The position numbers were made by a program, and so were the translations under genes. DNA of 64,000 nt from Haloferax sp. Q22 (GTDB lineage: Archaea; Halobacteriota; Halobacteria; Halobacteriales; Haloferacaceae): contig NZ_LOEP01000037.1 of NCBI RefSeq assembly GCF_001482285.1, forward strand, positions 124,001 to 188,000, given 5' to 3'. Under the pieces are notes generated by a model. That model searched no databases. It was given only the letters and a program-made list of their open reading frames with translations, and was not told where the DNA came from. Shown in pieces: positions 53,122-60,545 of the stretch (its first letter is position 1; each line of letters opens with the position of its first letter).

Positions 53122-53152
53122 ACACCTCGACATTGTCTAGTAGTCGAGGTGT
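53122..53152. promoter_or_regulatory. Perfect 10-bp inverted repeat in front of the Tat-exported protein gene
   Basis: ACACCTCGAC at 53122-53131 and GTCGAGGTGT at 53143-53152 are exact inverted copies separated by 11 bp. The element sits between the TATA-like box and the GTG start at 53159, so it can act as an operator over the transcription start or as an mRNA hairpin hiding the start. Confidence 0.65.
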
Positions 53153-53158
53153 TCAGAA

Positions 53159-53722
53159 GTGACAACCAAACCACGAACTCGACGAGGCGTCCTTCGGAGC
53201 GCGGCAGGACTTGTGAGTCTCGTCGCGTTCTCCGGCGTGGGTAACGCGAGTTCGACCGCGAAAAGCCGGTTCGACGACGAAGACGGCAACGGTATTCCTG
53301 ACGAGGGGGAGGTCGTTACCGGCGCGTACAAGTCGGTCTTGGCGTACGAGGGCGAGTACGGTTCGGGAGCGTATCCGCAGGAAGACTGGTACTGGGACCT
53401 CGGCGACGGTCGGGTTTACGGTACGGTCTCTAGTATCGATGAACTCGATCAGGACCGTCTCACCATCTGTGATTACAAGGTGCAGTACCGGGGAACGTAC
53501 GCGAACGACCCGTTCCTAGACACCGGCTGGGTCAGAAACCAGATTAACTGTCGCGGCTACGACGACAACGGGAACTACAACTACAACATCGTCCACGAGA
53601 CGGACCCGCGGTACACGGGTGACCGCCCGCCCGCGTTCGGTGGCGACTGGGAGTACCAGACGAACGTCGTCTCTGGCGTCGGTAACCAGGTCACTCGGCC
53701 AACATCGCCACCGGGTCAGTAA
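53159..53722 (+). CDS. Secreted protein with Tat signal and EF-hand-like calcium loop
   Basis: A 187-residue protein starting at a GTG. Residues 1-31 form a twin-arginine signal (TRRGVLRSAAGLVSLVAFSGVGNAS) without a lipobox, so it is probably released or wall-associated. A DxDxNGxxDxGE loop (DDEDGNGIPDEGE, near residues 39-51) resembles calcium-binding thrombospondin type 3 or EF-hand loops. The rest is rich in Tyr, Trp, Asn and Asp, with two Cys residues (ICDYK and NCRGY) that may pair. I recognise no enzyme family. It stands alone behind a perfect inverted repeat. Confidence 0.72.
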   Translation: MTTKPRTRRGVLRSAAGLVSLVAFSGVGNASSTAKSRFDDEDGNGIPDEGEVVTGAYKSVLAYEGEYGSGAYPQEDWYWDLGDGRVYGTVSSIDELDQDRLTICDYKVQYRGTYANDPFLDTGWVRNQINCRGYDDNGNYNYNIVHETDPRYTGDRPPAFGGDWEYQTNVVSGVGNQVTRPTSPPGQ

Positions 53723-53805
53723 ACCATCGGCATCGCGGTGAGGCCGTCTTACTCCGTTTTTCACGACGCCCCGCACTCGCGCACTCCAGTCCAGTACGAC
53801 GGCCC

Positions 53806-54021
53806 TCACGTCACGTACACGTCGCCTTCGACTTCGTAGAGATACCCCTTGTTCAGGAGTTCGTCGACGGCTTCGGGGTCTTCGCCCGCCGAGCGAACCC
53901 GGCGGCGCGCATCGGTCACGGGCATGCCCGCGTCGCGGTCGGCGACGAGGGGCCGAAGGTGCTCGAACGCTCGCGTCGCCCGAGGAGAAAGCGGTGTGTG
54001 TCCGCCCTGGTTCGATGTCAT
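53806..54021 (-). CDS. Small haloarchaeal winged-helix-like protein
   Basis: A 71-residue basic-acidic mixed protein: HLRPLVADRDAGMPVTDARRRVRSAGEDPEAVDELLNKGYLYEVEGDVYVT. The pattern helix, helix, then a beta hairpin (GYLYEVEGDVYVT) is that of a minimal winged helix. The start MTSNQGGHTPLSP at 54021 was chosen because the longer frame has a Pro/Arg-rich lead. Function unknown; possibly a DNA-binding accessory protein. Confidence 0.65.
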   Translation of the reverse strand: MTSNQGGHTPLSPRATRAFEHLRPLVADRDAGMPVTDARRRVRSAGEDPEAVDELLNKGYLYEVEGDVYVT

Positions 54022-54113
54022 CGAGTCCTCTATTCGCGACCACGGAACGCTCCGTAAAGAAGGTGGGTGCCGATTCGGTCTCTCGCGCGGTGGTGGGGTT
54101 CCGACGCGCAACC

Positions 54114-54740
54114 TCAATGTGTGGTCCGCCAGCGTCCTCCAAGTTCCTCACGTTCGCGATCAGTGTATTCTCCACTCCGAAAGACGGTCACACGGCCGTT
54201 CTCTTCGCTCAGCGTTACACTGGCAAGCACCTCTTCTCGGAGGGACACTTCTAACGCACTGAGATGTTTGGTTCCCATCCAATCGGCATAAGCGAGGGGT
54301 GGCTCTTCGACCACTTCAGTAGCATTTGGAGTCCGAACGCGAACCATCTGTTCTTGGATCGTCCTATCCGCGGCAATAACGACTGCCCCATCGCAGCTGA
54401 ATGCCACGTTGCGGGCTGCGTCGATGAACTCATTGGATGTGATGCCGACTGACCGGCACTGTTTGACGGGCCACGTGTTGTCTCCCAGTGGATCGGTGTA
54501 TCTTCCGAAATCGATGTCAGCGACGATAATAAAATAGAGACTCGGTCCGGTCACGTATGGCTCGTCCCACCGGCTGAAAGAGAGACTCAAACTCTCTGCG
54601 ACATATCTGAGGATGTCGATAGTCTCTGGGATTGTGGCGTACTCCGCTTGACTGTCGTTGGCTTCTACGATAGCTCTCTCACCGATATACTCGATGTACG
54701 GGGAGACTCCGTTTGAATGCTCTGCCCGCGATAGAGACGC
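54114..54740 (-). pseudogene. 5'-damaged diadenylate cyclase (DisA_N/DacZ-like) gene
   Basis: An open frame runs from the stop at 54114 up to a TAG at 54741-54743. The C-terminal part has DisA_N-type motifs: SCDGAVVI, then GTKHLSALEVS (in place of the usual GTRHRAA) and ASVTLSEENGRVTVFRSGEY. That domain makes c-di-AMP from two ATP. The protein-like reading continues upstream of the only possible start (a TTG at 54590, giving 158 residues): it reads PYIEYIGERAIVEANDSQ and on to SLSFSRW with no ATG, GTG or TTG. So the 5' end is missing, frameshifted, or begins at an unusual codon. Base composition is less GC-rich than the neighbours, hinting at transfer. Confidence 0.6.
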
Positions 54741-54903
54741 CTAAGGTACATCACCGCTACTGACGTACCTACCCTCCGTAGACGCTGTACAAACACTCAT
54801 TCGCCTTGCACAGCTTCTAGAAGCATGGCCGAGTTTCCAGATGAACGACAGCACCACTCGCGCGGCAGTACGTTCATCTCTACTCACCACGAAGTGTTTC
54901 CTC

Positions 54904-55332
54904 ATGCCGGTCAACGTTCTCGTCGCCTTCGATGGCTCTCCGCTTTCAGAGCGCGCGCTCGCATATGCCACTGAGACCTTTCCGGACGCGTCCATCACAT
55001 CGATGTACGTGATTAATCCGCTCGACTCGGTTATCGACGTGGAGGCTGGCGGCTTACCAGTCGCCGAAGACTGGCACGAGAATGCGAAAGAAGTCGCAAC
55101 CGAAATCCACACGACGGCCACAGATCTCGCGGCGGACCGGAATACTGAACTCGTTACCGTCACGGAGGTCGGCAAACCGGCACGAGCAATCTTGGAATAC
55201 GCCGACGACCACGACATCGATCAGATCGTCATGGGTAGCCACGGCCGCTCGGGAATCGATCGTGCGCTCCTCGGGAGCGTTGCCGAGACGGTTACCCGCC
55301 GAGCGCGGATTCCGGTGACGATCGTCAGTTGA
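54904..55332 (+). CDS. Universal stress protein (UspA family)
   Basis: A 142-residue single UspA domain. The N-terminal strand VNVLVAFDGSPLSERAL and the ATP-binding loop MGSHGRSGIDRALLGSVAETVTRRA (G-X2-G-X9-G-S/T pattern) are intact, so it is probably the nucleotide-binding type. The start at 54904 begins directly with the first strand; the frame extends 21 residues upstream but those are not family-like. Its moderate GC content and position beside the damaged cyclase-like gene and a metal ATPase suggest a stress island. Confidence 0.87.
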   Translation: MPVNVLVAFDGSPLSERALAYATETFPDASITSMYVINPLDSVIDVEAGGLPVAEDWHENAKEVATEIHTTATDLAADRNTELVTVTEVGKPARAILEYADDHDIDQIVMGSHGRSGIDRALLGSVAETVTRRARIPVTIVS

Positions 55333-55455
55333 ACCATTCGGACCAGACGGACGCGAGGGCGGTCGATAGTGGGTGCCCATTTCGTCTGCACTCAGACAGG
55401 GACACGATGACAGACCGACAATACAGAATCAGAATGCAGTATATGGAGAGACCGC

Positions 55456-57636
55456 GTGACCGTTACTGAACCGTCCCCGCTCTCGACGTGTGCCGTCCAG
55501 ATCGAACGACGAGGCGGTCGCGGCGAAGCGGGAGCACGAGCCCTCGCACGACACCTCCGAGACACGCCGGGCGTCCACGACGTCGACGTCTCGTTCCGAA
55601 CGGGGAGCGTTCGAATCGCCTACGACGAGAGCGTCACCTCGGAGGAACAGCTTCGAGAAGCGGTTCGCGACCGCAACGTCTCGATTCGGGACGACCCCGA
55701 CACGGCACCCGACGAGGCGACCACCCGATCGGACCTCAGGCGGGAGGCCGTGTTCGTCGGGCTGACGCTGGTCGGCATGGTGACCGGCCTGGCGACGGGA
55801 TGGCTCGGCGGACCGTCACTCCTCATGTGGACCGGCTACGGCGTCGCGTACGCCTTCGGTGGCTGGTACGGACTCAAGGGGGCGATAGAGACGATTCGTC
55901 ACGGCGCTGTCGACATCGACCTGTTGATGATCGTCGCCGCGCTCGGGGCGCTCTCTATCGGCTCACCGTTCGAGGGCGCGATGCTCCTCTTCCTGTTTTC
56001 GCTGTCGAACACGCTCCAGCACTACGCGATCGGCCGCTCGCGACGGGCGATCAAGTCCCTCGTCGAGATGCGGCCGGACGAGGCGCAGGTCCTCCGCGAT
56101 GGTGAGGAGGTTACGGTTCCCATCGAGGAGGTCGCCGTCGGCGACGTGTTCGTCGTCCGTCCCGGCGACAGAATCCCGCTCGACGGCATCGTCACGTCCG
56201 GCGAGGGAACGGTGGACCAAGCCTCGCTCACCGGCGAATCAGTTCCCGTACCCAAGGTACCCGGTGACGAGGTGTTCGGCGGCACGATAAACGAGAGTGG
56301 AAGCCTCGAAATCGAAGTCACGCGGCAGGCACACGAATCGGCGATCAGCCGCCTCATCCACATGGTCGAACGCGCCCAAAGCGAGAAGGCCCCGACACAG
56401 CGGCTCATCGACCGCCTCGAACAACCGTACGTCCTCGGCGTGTTCGGGCTCACGATTGCCGCTATCGCCGTTCCGGTCGCGCTCGGGAGCGAGTTTACCG
56501 GGACGTTCTACCGCGCGATGACGCTCATGGTCGCCGCCTCGCCGTGTGCGGTCATCATCTCGACGCCCGCGGCAGTCCTCTCAGCTATCGCCTCCGGAGG
56601 CAGACAGGGCGTCCTGTTCAAGGGCGGCGAGCACGTCGAGACCGCCGCGCGCATCGATGCGGTCGCCTTCGACAAGACCGGGACGCTCACGCAGGGCGAC
56701 ACGCAGTTGACCGACGTGTTCGTCCGTGACGGCACGGCAGAGGAGACGCTAACCGAGGACGAACTCCTCTCTGTCGTGGCCGCGGTGCAGGCCCGCTCGG
56801 AGCACCACCTCGCCCGTGCGACGGTGCGGGCGGCAGATGCTCGGTCACTCGACGTCCCCGACGCGGAGCGGTTCCAGTCGGTCGCCGGGAAAGGGGTCAA
56901 AGCGGACGTCGACGGCACGACGACGCACATCGGGAACCGCAGTTATTTCGAGACCGCCCTCGGCGACGCGGCGATCGACGGTCTCGACCCGGGCCTCGAC
57001 CGTCTCCAGACGTTAGAGGCGGAGGGGAAAACGAGCGTCCTCGTCGCCCGAGAGCGCCACGGCGACGTCAGCGTGTCGGGGTGGCTCGCCTTCACCGACA
57101 CCGTTCGCCCCGGCGCGGCCGAGATGATCGACGATCTCCGCTCGCTCGGCGTGGAGCACATCGTCATGCTGACGGGCGACAACGAGCGCGTCGCACAGCG
57201 CATCGCCGACGAAGTCGGCATTGACGAGGTACAGGCCGAACTGCTCCCGGAGGAGAAAGTGGCGACCATCGAGGACTTGGTCGGGCGATTCGAGAACGTG
57301 GCGATGGTCGGCGACGGCGTCAACGACGCGCCGGCGCTCGCCACGGCGACCCTCGGCATCGCGATGGGCGGCGCGGGAACCGACGTCGCGCTCGACACCG
57401 CCGACGTGGTGCTGATGGGCGACGACCTCAGCAAAATTCCCTACGTACTCGGTCTCGGACGCAGGACTCGCCGGACGCTCACCATCAACCTCGCAATCGC
57501 CTTCGGAGCGATTGCACTCATGGTCGGTGCGATCCTCCTCCGAGGCATCCCGCTCCCGCTCGCAGTCGTCGGCCACGAGGGCTCGACGGTCATCGTCTCA
57601 CTGAACGGCCTTCGGCTGCTCGGCTTTCGTGGGTGA
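55456..57636 (+). CDS. P1B-type heavy-metal-transporting ATPase (P1B-4, SPC motif)
   Basis: A 726-residue P-type ATPase starting at GTG. An N-terminal segment of about 80 residues resembles a degenerate heavy-metal-associated fold without the CXXC pair. The translocation helix has Ser-Pro-Cys (AASPCAVI). The TGES actuator motif, the phosphorylation motif DKTGT and the hinge GDGVNDAP are all present. The last membrane segment contains HEGSTVIVSLNGLRLL, a P1B-4 signature. This subgroup exports cobalt, zinc, cadmium or ferrous iron. Stands alone after UspA; no metal-responsive regulator gene is adjacent. Confidence 0.88.
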   Translation: MTVTEPSPLSTCAVQIERRGGRGEAGARALARHLRDTPGVHDVDVSFRTGSVRIAYDESVTSEEQLREAVRDRNVSIRDDPDTAPDEATTRSDLRREAVFVGLTLVGMVTGLATGWLGGPSLLMWTGYGVAYAFGGWYGLKGAIETIRHGAVDIDLLMIVAALGALSIGSPFEGAMLLFLFSLSNTLQHYAIGRSRRAIKSLVEMRPDEAQVLRDGEEVTVPIEEVAVGDVFVVRPGDRIPLDGIVTSGEGTVDQASLTGESVPVPKVPGDEVFGGTINESGSLEIEVTRQAHESAISRLIHMVERAQSEKAPTQRLIDRLEQPYVLGVFGLTIAAIAVPVALGSEFTGTFYRAMTLMVAASPCAVIISTPAAVLSAIASGGRQGVLFKGGEHVETAARIDAVAFDKTGTLTQGDTQLTDVFVRDGTAEETLTEDELLSVVAAVQARSEHHLARATVRAADARSLDVPDAERFQSVAGKGVKADVDGTTTHIGNRSYFETALGDAAIDGLDPGLDRLQTLEAEGKTSVLVARERHGDVSVSGWLAFTDTVRPGAAEMIDDLRSLGVEHIVMLTGDNERVAQRIADEVGIDEVQAELLPEEKVATIEDLVGRFENVAMVGDGVNDAPALATATLGIAMGGAGTDVALDTADVVLMGDDLSKIPYVLGLGRRTRRTLTINLAIAFGAIALMVGAILLRGIPLPLAVVGHEGSTVIVSLNGLRLLGFRG

Positions 57637-57761
57637 GCACGTCACGGGCGACGGCAGTGAATTCCCTCAGGTCGCTCGGACGACCGCCGGTCTGTCGCGA
57701 TGATGAGAGGTCGACGGACTTTCCAACCCGCCTGTTCACCTCTACGCAGGCCGTACGTTCC

Positions 57762-58003
57762 AGTATAAAGACAATTCACCGGTTCCTCGCGGCTGCGGGC
57801 TTCGTCGTGCTGTCCGGTATCGTGAGCTTGCTTGCCGCTCCATCGCTCCCCGCTGCGCTCGTCACGAACTGGGGGGGCGGGTGGCGAGCCCAACGGGACG
57901 ATGCCGAAGCTGCTTGCCCTCTGGCTCATTCCCGCTCTGACCGCGGGGCTCCTTGTCACGTTCGCCGCCCTCCCGCAAATCGACCCGCTCCGAGAGAACA
58001 GGT
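57762..58003 (+). pseudogene. Frameshifted and truncated SdpI/DUF1648-like membrane protein gene
   Basis: Two frames together give a sensible protein. Frame one reads RFLAAAGFVVLSGIVSLLAA and PALVTNW. Frame two continues GAGGEPNGTMPKLLALWLIP and FAALPQIDPLREN. They meet at a run of seven G (57871-57877); six G would restore the reading NWGAGGEPNG. The combined pattern (first span, LVTNW-GGEPNGTMPK, second span, PLREN) is that of the DUF1648/SdpI family, normally much longer. The 3' part is lost where the IS200/IS605-like end begins, and no clear start codon is visible. Confidence 0.7.
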
Positions 58004-58073
58004 CACGTCGTAAACCACAATATCCCAACTGCGGTGGGGAATCCTCGCGCTTCAGCGCGGGGAAGATGTCAAG
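58004..58073 (+). mobile_element. IS200/IS605-type right-end remnant with hairpin
   Basis: The segment ends in GGAATCCTCGCGCTTCAGCG followed by CGGGGAAGATGTCAA. The 8-bp stem CCTCGCGC/GCGCGGGG (58043-58050 and 58055-58062, one G-T pair) closes a TTCA loop. Haloarchaeal tnpB-type elements characteristically end with such a hairpin and a GTCAA-like tail, the same region that forms the 3' end of TnpB guide RNAs. No transposase or TnpB frame is present, so it is a relic. The left boundary is approximate. Confidence 0.6.
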
Positions 58074-58109
58074 TTACCGTCTCCTGACGACTCTTGCGCT
58101 CCTGTCCGC

Positions 58110-58919
58110 TTACTCCCACGGGTTCGTCCCCAGCGCGTGGACCAACAGAATCGCTCCGACGGCGATGCCCACGAGGACGAGCGCGACCGGGAACGCGGCG
58201 TCGAGGCCGGTCGAGAGGTACGACACCCAGATTTGTACCGGGAGCGTCCGCGGGTAGTACGCCAGCATGAGCGTCGCGCCGAACTCGCCCATCGCCCGCG
58301 CGAACGTCAGGGTCACGCCGGCGAGGATGCCCTGCTTCGCCAGCGGGAGCGTCACGCGTCGGACGCTCCCGACGCGGTCCTCACCGAGCGAGCGGGCCGC
58401 CGCTTCGAGTTGCCTGTCCACGCCGTCGAAGGCCGTCTTCGCGGTCACGACCAGAAACGGCGAGGCGACGTAGGTCTGCGCGAGGACGACGCCGACCAGC
58501 GAGCGCGTGAGCGGAACGCTTGTCAGTTGGCCGAGGCCCGCGGGGCCGACCAGCTTGAGCAGTAACATCCCGCTGACGACCGGCGGGAGCACGAGCGGGA
58601 GCATGACCATCGCCAGGATCACGTCGCGGCCGCGGAACGACGTGCGCGAGAGCCAGTAAGCCAAGGGGACGCCGAAGGCGACGGCGACCAGCGTGCTCAG
58701 CGTCGCCGCGACGACGGAGTTGGTGGCGGCGGTCAGGACGACCTCGCTCGTCACGTCGCCGACCAGCGACGCCGGCGACTGCGCGAAGACGAGCGCGCCG
58801 ATAGGAAGCAGGTAGTAGACGAGGAGCATCCCGGCGAGAAGCAGCGTCAGACCTCGCCACGTCTCGGGTAGGAGTCGCGTGACGCCGCTCTCGCGGCGGT
58901 TAGGCTCTCGGTGGGACAT
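58110..58919 (-). CDS. Molybdate/tungstate ABC transporter permease
   Basis: A 269-residue permease with six membrane segments and the EAA-type loop LEAAARSLGEDRVGSVRRVTLPLAKQGILAG, as in ModB, WtpB and CysT/W proteins. The block PLVLPPVVSGMLLLKLVGPAG in the third span is typical of the ModB group. The start MSHREPNRRES at 58919 overlaps the binding-protein gene by 20 bp. It is the last gene of a three-gene operon; no ATPase follows, so the ATP-binding subunit must be encoded elsewhere or shared. Confidence 0.85.
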   Translation of the reverse strand: MSHREPNRRESGVTRLLPETWRGLTLLLAGMLLVYYLLPIGALVFAQSPASLVGDVTSEVVLTAATNSVVAATLSTLVAVAFGVPLAYWLSRTSFRGRDVILAMVMLPLVLPPVVSGMLLLKLVGPAGLGQLTSVPLTRSLVGVVLAQTYVASPFLVVTAKTAFDGVDRQLEAAARSLGEDRVGSVRRVTLPLAKQGILAGVTLTFARAMGEFGATLMLAYYPRTLPVQIWVSYLSTGLDAAFPVALVLVGIAVGAILLVHALGTNPWE

Positions 58920-59862
58920 CTCCGAAGTAGTGTGGTTGGCTCTCGCGCACGGTGAACCCGGAGGGTTCGAGGAACTCGCCGGCGGTCCCGACAAGCGCCT
59001 CGAACACCGATTTCGCCGCCATCGTGTCGGTTCGTCGCGTCGCAGCATACCGGATGGGGCCGCCGCGGACGGTGACGCCCTCCGGGAGCGTGTAGGAGAC
59101 CGACGCGTACGCCGACGCGTGTTCGGGGTCGCTCAGGTTAATTTCCGCCGGGAGTTCGAGGTACGGGTAGTCACGCTCGACGGCCATGCTCCGGTAGACG
59201 AACGCTGCATCGACGCCGCCGGCGTCGAACTGCGCGAGCAGTTGCGTCTCGGGATATATCTGGTCGCGGCGGAGCAGGTCGTTGGCGAGCGCCGGTCGGT
59301 CGTAGTAGTCGGCGGCGAGCACGAGCGCGAACCGCGTCCGGTAGCCCAGCGGGTCGAGGTCGGGGTCGGTTCGGCCGAGACTGACGTCGTCGTCGAGGAG
59401 GGAGTCGGGCCACGACGCGGCGTCGGCGACTCGCTCGCCGCCGTCGGTCTGGGGGTTGTACGCGACGACGAGCGCGTTGTTGGCGAACGTCGCGTACCAC
59501 GGGACCGAAAGCGGCGCGTCGAACAGCGTCGGGTCCGCGAGGGCGACGATGTCGGGGTCGCGTTGGTCGTCGGCGACCATCCGAGCCACGCGCGCGGAGC
59601 CGTGTGCCTCGACCTCGACGCGGGTTCCCTCCGGCGCTTCGAACTCGGCGGTGAGCGCCCGCTGGAGGCTCCCGGCGGCGAGAATCGACACGGTCGGCGT
59701 CGCCCCCGCTCGGCCGAGGCAGCCCGCTGTCGCCGCGAGGCCGGCCGCCGTGGCCCCGCCGACGGACGCGAGAAACGCCCGCCTGCTCGACCCACTGGCG
59801 GACCCGCTGGTGTTCTCCGCCGCGTCCGTTCGGGGCGGCCGATCCCGTCTCTTTCGCATCAT
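58900..59862 (-). CDS. Molybdate/tungstate-binding lipoprotein (WtpA/ModA-like)
   Basis: A 320-residue solute-binding protein. A twin-arginine stretch (SSRRAFLASVGG) and lipobox (TAGC) mark it as a Tat-exported lipoprotein. The first strand VSILAAGSLQRALTAEFE and the ligand-region blocks VEVEAHGSARVARMV, DIVALADPTLF, DAAFVYRSMAVERDYPYLELP fit the WtpA/archaeal ModA family that binds molybdate or tungstate oxyanions. Sits between a molybdopterin-type oxidoreductase gene and the permease. Confidence 0.85.
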   Translation of the reverse strand: MMRKRRDRPPRTDAAENTSGSASGSSRRAFLASVGGATAAGLAATAGCLGRAGATPTVSILAAGSLQRALTAEFEAPEGTRVEVEAHGSARVARMVADDQRDPDIVALADPTLFDAPLSVPWYATFANNALVVAYNPQTDGGERVADAASWPDSLLDDDVSLGRTDPDLDPLGYRTRFALVLAADYYDRPALANDLLRRDQIYPETQLLAQFDAGGVDAAFVYRSMAVERDYPYLELPAEINLSDPEHASAYASVSYTLPEGVTVRGGPIRYAATRRTDTMAAKSVFEALVGTAGEFLEPSGFTVRESQPHYFGDVPPRA

Positions 59863-59866
59863 CTGG

Positions 59867-60340
59867 TCAGGGTTTCTTGGAGATGTCTTCGAGCGATTCG
59901 GGGTCGGTAGACGGGTCGAGCACGCATGCCTCGACGGCGCGGACGCCTTTCACCGTCCGCGACCCGTCGATTTCGGGCGCGATAAAGCGCGTCTCGTAGT
60001 CGTACTCCTCGCCTATCGGCGTCCCGTCGCGGGCGTAGGCGAGCACGGCGTCGAGGGCGTCGTACACGTCGATACAGACGCGATAACCGTCGTCGCTCTT
60101 GACGACGAGGTGCGTCGTCTCGTCGTCGAGGCCGACGTCAGCGAAAAGGTCGAAGACCGGAACCCCGGTCCACGTCGCGGTGTGCCGCGTCCCCGACGCG
60201 CACGCGACCGTCACCGTTCGGTCCTCGACGGGGAAGTCGAGTAACTCCGCGCCCGACAGCGATGCTCGGTCGTCGCCGCGGACGAGAATCGACTCGGTCG
60301 GGGCGGTCGCCGAACGCGACCTGTCGTGTTGTGCGTGCAT
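59867..60340 (-). CDS. Small molybdopterin-oxidoreductase-like (sulfite oxidase fold) protein
   Basis: A 157-residue protein with the shape of the oxidoreductase molybdopterin-binding domain: VTVACASGTRHTATWTGVPVFDLFADVGL, then THLVVKSDDGYRVCIDVYDALDAVLAYARDG and YETRFIAPEIDGSRTVKGVRAVE. Full-length family members are longer and usually have a conserved Cys ligand in the C-S-G-like segment; here the nearest candidate is the Cys of VACASG. It lies directly upstream of the Mo/W transport genes (4-bp gap), so it may be a cofactor-binding sensor or a small enzyme. Confidence 0.75.
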   Translation of the reverse strand: MHAQHDRSRSATAPTESILVRGDDRASLSGAELLDFPVEDRTVTVACASGTRHTATWTGVPVFDLFADVGLDDETTHLVVKSDDGYRVCIDVYDALDAVLAYARDGTPIGEEYDYETRFIAPEIDGSRTVKGVRAVEACVLDPSTDPESLEDISKKP

Positions 60341-60507
60341 GCGTACTCACTAGTCCGATATTGGTTGACTCTACCGGTGTGTGTAACCGCTAATAATTAA
60401 GGGCTTATAACTGTCTGAAGGATGGGTCCCCCTGACGTAGTTGGTTGGCGGGCGTCGACCCGATTGGACGGTTTCGACTCGGTTGCGAGTCGGTCGATTC
60501 CGAACTC

Positions 60508-60535
60508 CATATATTCATTGCTTTGAGAATATATG
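60508..60535. promoter_or_regulatory. Perfect 9-bp inverted repeat over the glycosyltransferase promoter
   Basis: CATATATTC at 60508-60516 and GAATATATG at 60527-60535 are exact inverted copies with a 10-bp spacer. They end 10 bp before the ATG at 60546. The left arm doubles as the TATA-like box and the right arm covers the expected transcription start, so a bound protein would block initiation. Confidence 0.6.
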
Positions 60536-60545
60536 TTCAATCTAC

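Noticed and set aside
57642..58028. Minus-strand frame of 128 codons opposite the SdpI-like remains
   Set aside because: The plus strand carries the recognisable broken membrane protein; the minus-strand product has no hydrophobic segments or motifs.
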